This document shows, in pieces, positions 61,101 through 64,000 of a stretch of 64,000 nucleotides of DNA. Under the pieces are notes generated by a model, which was not told the origin of the DNA, made no database searches, and saw only the letters and a list, made by a program, of their open reading frames with translations. Source of the stretch: Siphonobacter sp048595215 (GTDB lineage: Bacteria; Bacteroidota; Bacteroidia; Cytophagales; Spirosomataceae); NCBI RefSeq assembly GCF_048595215.1, contig NZ_JBMDWJ010000197.1, positions 11,889 through 75,888 of the forward strand. Direction: 5' to 3'. Position 1 is the stretch's first letter. The number at the start of each line of letters is the position of its first letter. The position numbers were made by a program, and so were the translations under genes.

Positions 61101-61333
61101 AACTCACCGAAGGTCAGAAGCTGGAGTTTTCGGCGGATGTCTTTAACTTCATGAACGTACTCAATCGGGAATGGGGCCGGAATTACAATCGCGGTAATAC
61201 GAACTTGCTGAATATTAACGCCTTCGATCAGTCGAACCGTCAGTATGGCTACGCCGTGCAGAACCTGGGTACGCGTCCGATTGGGGGTACGCCCTGGCGG
61301 ATTCAGCTTGGCTTGCGGTATTCGTTTCAGTAA
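58133..61333 (+). CDS. TonB-dependent outer-membrane receptor with carboxypeptidase-like N-terminal domain
   Basis: 1,066 residues. An N-terminal signal (FLCLLFFLGTSIHFHLAAQ) is followed by a CarboxypepD_reg domain (ISGVVKDEKGEALPGAAVTVRNEATG, about 40-120), a plug (SITAAQIKNLPNEGRSFTRLNNLSP, IDGMNARNSW, EAIREYKVITNDYDVTQGRQSGGAVSAVTKNGTN) and a large beta barrel ending in an aromatic residue (RYSFQ). It is of the OmpA/Oar type, with no SusD partner next to it. It imports or binds large solutes using TonB energy. A glycerophosphodiesterase gene follows after 65 bp, so phosphodiester or lipid-derived substrates are possible. Confidence 0.93.
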   Translation: MTLLWLKKHQPRQGWTGRFLCLLFFLGTSIHFHLAAQATDASISGVVKDEKGEALPGAAVTVRNEATGFTTGTLTNAKGEYALRQLPLGKPYTVTVTFIGLQTVKETGYSLNYGDNLNVNVSLQSSNTELKEIVVSERGYTKEVRQAGAATSITAAQIKNLPNEGRSFTRLNNLSPLQGGDNFSFGGQRSTGTNVTIDGMNARNSWTNGQVSAGPYAISLEAIREYKVITNDYDVTQGRQSGGAVSAVTKNGTNKLEGSAFLYFRNNTLSSQYTIQGAERKQNFTNFQSGFSLGGPIIKDKLHFFVAYDRQDASEPLIIADINSSADELRYGITKTNLERLVKVAQEKYGVTGQQFGQFPKKSTANTAFARLDWQLNTKHKLTLRGNMTHYVAPLNDGDNSNINLLESYANLKDVSVTAMAALRSTLKPTLTNEFKVQYLYSYKPVTPQPYLPFQNIPRAIVNVTSPFPTETNPNATQTKTVQFGGQRYSPEFNRMHQVHLSNTAYWNTDKFNFTFGTDNMITTMETYLSSEQNGRFFFNSIDDLEALRPYRYAREVPLQGQPIVNQSVLDISVFGQADFYPHPDLNLALGVRYDATAFLTGGQLNETVKRTLGIRTDVKPEDWNNIQPRFQATWDIGGKRQNVLKIGGGLFSAQPHYYAQVNNIQNSGLMVGSVDVTGDQVPVPEFSKYRQDVSTVPGIPAGGKYVSTINAVNPSFQVPTTFKGNVNFNHFIGERIRVGLNAIWAKTIHNYVYVDRNLKDNPEFRIANEDNRGVFVPAETITAKGITDWQNSRKTTEVGRVLELISTGISDQFTLVADAGIKLGKDGYVNMSYTLNSTKDNSSYSCCVANTSTFLPVKDDPRSLSYGYADTHFRNKIVVNGATPSWKGFQLGATVIGVGGTRYNFLVGGGTSLNGDFVLTNDLAYVFDPNNPTTPENVRQGMSDLLNNPSVDQSVKNYIKSSLGKVAERNGGINPFATTVDLRLNKAFKLTEGQKLEFSADVFNFMNVLNREWGRNYNRGNTNLLNINAFDQSNRQYGYAVQNLGTRPIGGTPWRIQLGLRYSFQ

Positions 61334-61398
61334 CTACATAATCACATATGAACTTCCGCCCGTGCTTTCGAGTACGGGCGGATTTGCCTTTTTATTCG

Positions 61399-62307
61399 AT
61401 GAAACAGCTGCTTAGCCTCGTACTAGTGGGCCTGTGTGTTACGGGTTTCGCTCAGAAAAAATTGCACAAACTTGCTATTCCAAGCGTAGCCAAAGCTCAG
61501 GAATTCTGGAAGTATACGCCCCAACACCGGCCTTTTCTGAGTGCCCACCGGGGGGGAGCTCGGCCCAGTTTTCCGGAAAACTGCTTGGAAACGTTTGAAC
61601 CTACGCTCGAACACACCTACGCTACCTTCGAGATTGATCCACGACTGACGAAAGACAGTGTAATCGTACTCCTGCACGATGCTACGCTGAATCGTACCAG
61701 CAACGGAACGGGTAAACTCCGGGATTATACCTGGCAGGAAGTGCAGCAATTCCGCTTGAAAGATTCGGAAGGCAAGCTGACGAATTTTCGAATTCCTACG
61801 TTGGAGGACGCCATTGAATGGGCCCGCGGTAAAACCGTACTAATTCTTGATTACAAAGATGTTCCTTTTGATAAAACGTTGGAAATCATTCGTAAACACA
61901 AAGCCGAGGCCTTTGTTATGGTGACGGTTCATACGGCCCAGGATGCCCAGTACTACCACCAGCGAAACCCGGATATTCTCTTCGAAGCCTTTGTTCACAC
62001 GGAAAAGGCCCTGCACGAATACGAAGCCGCGGGTATTCCCTGGAAGCAGGTCATGGCGTACATCGGTTCCCAGACCAAACCCGAACACCCGGCTCTGATT
62101 GAAGAGTTACATCAACGCGGGGTGATGGCGATGGTTGCCGCTGGTCCGGTATACGACAAAGAATACAAAGCTGGGAAAACAGACGTGTATCAGACGATTC
62201 TAAAAGCAGGAGCCGACTTGATCGAAACCGATTTGCCCATTCAGGCGAATCAGGGGATACAGCCGATGCTTCCGAAGAAGAGTGATAAGAATGCGTTTTT
62301 TAAGTAA
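61399..62307 (+). CDS. glycerophosphodiester phosphodiesterase, exported
   Basis: 302 residues from the ATG at 61399, with signal MKQLLSLVLVGLCVTGFAQ (a start at 61348 would bury it). The family motifs are AHRGGARPSFPENCLETF (His50-Arg51, Glu60-Asn61) and EIDPRLTKDSVIVLLHDATLNRTSNGTG (metal and second His). ETDLPIQ near the end is the last conserved strand. It cleaves glycerophosphodiesters to glycerol-3-phosphate and alcohol in the periplasm. It lies behind the TonB receptor gene and probably processes what the receptor brings in. Confidence 0.9.
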   Translation: MKQLLSLVLVGLCVTGFAQKKLHKLAIPSVAKAQEFWKYTPQHRPFLSAHRGGARPSFPENCLETFEPTLEHTYATFEIDPRLTKDSVIVLLHDATLNRTSNGTGKLRDYTWQEVQQFRLKDSEGKLTNFRIPTLEDAIEWARGKTVLILDYKDVPFDKTLEIIRKHKAEAFVMVTVHTAQDAQYYHQRNPDILFEAFVHTEKALHEYEAAGIPWKQVMAYIGSQTKPEHPALIEELHQRGVMAMVAAGPVYDKEYKAGKTDVYQTILKAGADLIETDLPIQANQGIQPMLPKKSDKNAFFK

Positions 62308-62372
62308 GGAACGGTCTCGCTTTATAAACCGTCTGGAATGGATACTTTCCTAACAAAACCCGGCCTTTTCCG

Positions 62373-62380
62373 TACCTTTG
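62373..62380 (+). promoter_or_regulatory. -7 element of the HAD gene (TACCTTTG)
   Basis: Exact TAnnTTTG match, 25 bp before the ATG at 62406. Confidence 0.55.
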
Positions 62381-62405
62381 TCTTTTCAGTGAGACCAAGT
62401 TTTCC

Positions 62406-63068
62406 ATGATACGAACCGTTATTTTTGATATGGACGGGGTGATTGTTGACACCGAACCCGTTCACCGTTACGCTTTTTTCAAGCATTTTGACGAATTAGG
62501 CCTGCACATTACCGACGAAGAATACGCCACCTTCACGGGTCTTTCTACCCGCAACGTCTACCAGAAACTCAATGAAGCCTATAATCTGGGGGAAGATATC
62601 GAATCGTTCGTGCTGCGGAAGCGGGCTATTTTCAACGATGCGTTTGATGAAAAAGAAGATCTGGATTTGCTCGACGGCGTACGCACGCTGATTGAAGACC
62701 TGCACGAACACGGATTTCAGCTTATTCTCGCTTCCTCGGCGGCCAAGGTAACGATTGCTCGCGTATTCAAACGCTTTGGACTGGACCCGTACTTTTCCGA
62801 CAAAGTGAGTGGCGAAGATTTCGTTCGATCAAAACCCGATCCGGCGATTTTTGAGCACGCGGCTTCTTTATCTAAAGCTCCCAAATCGGAGTGTATCATC
62901 ATCGAAGACTCGAACAACGGCGTGAAAGCGGCTCGGGCGGCAGGGATTTACTGCATTGGCTACAACAGCGAGCATACCGCCCTGCAGGATTTGAGCGAAG
63001 CGAATCAGATAATCAACCATTTTTCGGAGCTGAACGCCGAAAAAATCCGGGCGATTGTAACGGAATAG
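62406..63068 (+). CDS. HAD-superfamily phosphatase/phosphoglucomutase-like hydrolase
   Basis: 220 residues. VIFDMDGVIVDTEP gives Asp8 and Asp10 (nucleophile and acid), LILASSAAK gives the second motif Ser, SGEDFVRSKPDPAIF the Lys, and IIEDSNNGVKAARAAG the metal Asp. The cap of about 70 residues (residues 15-85) fits beta-phosphoglucomutase and sugar phosphatases of the same subgroup. Substrate is a sugar phosphate by family, not resolved here. It has its own promoter and terminator. Confidence 0.88.
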   Translation: MIRTVIFDMDGVIVDTEPVHRYAFFKHFDELGLHITDEEYATFTGLSTRNVYQKLNEAYNLGEDIESFVLRKRAIFNDAFDEKEDLDLLDGVRTLIEDLHEHGFQLILASSAAKVTIARVFKRFGLDPYFSDKVSGEDFVRSKPDPAIFEHAASLSKAPKSECIIIEDSNNGVKAARAAGIYCIGYNSEHTALQDLSEANQIINHFSELNAEKIRAIVTE

Positions 63069-63093
63069 GAACGTACTAAGCGTTCATTTTCAG

Positions 63094-63126
63094 AAAGGAC
63101 GAGGATAGCCACTCGTCCTTTTGTTA
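63094..63126 (+). terminator. Terminator of the HAD gene
   Basis: AAAGGACGAG (63094-63103) and CTCGTCCTTT (63112-63121), loop GATAGCCA, with T-rich end. Confidence 0.82.
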
Positions 63127-63148
63127 TTGGGTGAAAGCAAAGTCCGCG

Positions 63149-63156
63149 TACCTTTG
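63149..63156 (+). promoter_or_regulatory. -7 element of the last gene (TACCTTTG)
   Basis: Exact TAnnTTTG match, 21 bp before the ATG at 63178. Confidence 0.55.
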
Positions 63157-63177
63157 CCCAGATTCCATCTACTCGCT

Positions 63178-64000
63178 ATGAAACTTTCTTCTCTATGGGC
63201 CCTGCTATTGCTCGGGCTATTGACCAGTTGCGATCTCTCCCTCTTTGAACCGACGGATTATCCGCCCAGCCCGACGAAGTTGAATGGACCTAAAGCCCGT
63301 ACGCTGGCGATTAAACCGATTGCCCTTAAGGAAATAGATACACTGTCGTTAACCGGGACCAGAGCCCTGATCATCAGTCCGTATGCGTTGATGCTTTCCG
63401 ACTCAGTGACGTATGCCCTTCGCCGTTTTCCCCAACCCGCTAGTCCGCCGCTGGAGGTGTTGTTCTCCGATGATGAAGGAAATGTATGGGTCGTTGCTCA
63501 AGACGGTACGCTGGGGTATGGCGTACATCGGTACACCGGAGGAAACTGGGTCAAAGAAGGCAATTTCCCCGCTGACGTAAAGTTTCGTTTCAACGAAGTA
63601 GTAAAAGCTACCGCTCAGGAACACTGGTTTCAAACGACCAAAGGTTTAGTAATCTGGGATGTAAAGCAGCAGAAAGGCCGCCTGGTGGAAGAAACGACTG
63701 AACGGCTTTTTACTCAAAATTTTTCCCTGAAATCCGATAATCAGCAATTACAGATTTACAGCCATACGAATCTATCCCAGCCAGTGGCCGAGTACGATTT
63801 GTCGCAGTTTCTCTACACGCGGAAAGGCATCAGAAATTCCTTGTTTGGCGTGTTTGAAGATGATGCTCGTACCCTCTGGCTGGTGGTGAAAGATGGCCGT
63901 TGGGATGGCGTACTGATGAAATTCAACGGGCAAACGCTGGAAAAATTAACGTTGATCCCCGTGAGTGATTACGATTCCGGCCGATCCGTTTCCGATTTCG
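63178..64000 (+). CDS. lipoprotein with propeller-like repeats (partial, C-terminus outside window)
   Basis: 274 visible codons, open to the window end. MKLSSLWALLLLGLLTSC is a lipoprotein signal with lipidation Cys18. The mature part contains repeats of the type DDEGNVWVVAQDGTLGYGVHRY, TAQEHWFQTTKGLVIWDV and EDDARTLWLVVKDGRWDGVLMKF, with W-bearing strands that resemble the two-component-regulator type or other beta-propeller blades. Family not certain. Own promoter just upstream. Confidence 0.75.
   Translation, partial: MKLSSLWALLLLGLLTSCDLSLFEPTDYPPSPTKLNGPKARTLAIKPIALKEIDTLSLTGTRALIISPYALMLSDSVTYALRRFPQPASPPLEVLFSDDEGNVWVVAQDGTLGYGVHRYTGGNWVKEGNFPADVKFRFNEVVKATAQEHWFQTTKGLVIWDVKQQKGRLVEETTERLFTQNFSLKSDNQQLQIYSHTNLSQPVAEYDLSQFLYTRKGIRNSLFGVFEDDARTLWLVVKDGRWDGVLMKFNGQTLEKLTLIPVSDYDSGRSVSDF

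Overview
The window reads as chromosomal DNA of a Bacteroidota bacterium, most likely order Cytophagales and Spirosomataceae-like (Spirosoma, Larkinella, Siphonobacter type). The reasons are mid-range GC content, many promoters of the Bacteroidota form TTG-N19-TAnnTTTG, a subtilase with a type IX secretion tail, a TonB receptor with an N-terminal carboxypeptidase-like domain, and families such as DUF5690, DUF1343 (NamZ), DUF983 and DivIVA-like proteins. No mobile element, rRNA or CRISPR array is visible; one tRNA (Val, TAC) is present. Genus is inference, because no marker gene allows a firm placement.

Layout. 1-1,004: end of a surface-sugar locus (FdtA/QdtA-type ketoisomerase and partial FdtB/QdtB-type aminotransferase, minus strand). 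1,456-9,347: methyltransferase, SMP-30 lactonase, AlkB, catalase-like protein, AI-2E-type exporter, two GT2 glycosyltransferases, tRNA-Val and a VanX-like dipeptidase. 9,481-16,429: SpmA/B fusion, a degenerate TrpF-like barrel, a DivIVA-folB operon, WD40 protein, phosphopantetheinyl transferase, a dense hairpin array and a SirB1-like protein. 16,686-19,752: galE, rfbB and rfbA, which can feed the amino-sugar enzymes at the left edge. 19,803-24,096: AraC regulator, acyltransferase, small proteins and cyclophilin. 24,159-32,671 (all minus): S9 peptidase, T9SS subtilase with a lipoprotein, guaA and NamZ. 32,847-38,754: LolE/FtsX-type permease, then DUF5690 transporter, XRE-cupin regulator and a PhnZ-like HD protein, then Crp and an SDR. 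39,252-41,009: a PspC/LiaF-like envelope stress trio. 41,239-46,240: mnmA, 2OG oxygenase, AraC regulator, DUF983, secreted Mn-type SOD. 47,057-52,883: a complete RND tripartite efflux operon. 53,245-57,987: two tandem GT-C-like membrane proteins, an acyltransferase and a polysaccharide deacetylase. 58,133-64,000: TonB receptor with glycerophosphodiesterase, HAD phosphatase, and a lipoprotein cut by the window edge.

Themes. Much of the window serves the cell envelope: nucleotide sugars, glycosyl and acyl transfer, peptidoglycan turnover, efflux and stress sensing. The best candidates for something new are (i) the DUF5690 / XRE-cupin / HD-oxygenase group, whose HD protein lacks one iron ligand expected for PhnZ and whose transporter is preceded by a 55-bp dyad; (ii) the hairpin array at 15,149-15,450; (iii) the alternative-pairing leader between rfbB and rfbA; and (iv) a TrpF-like protein that has lost both catalytic residues. 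All functional calls come from motif recognition by eye; no database search was run.
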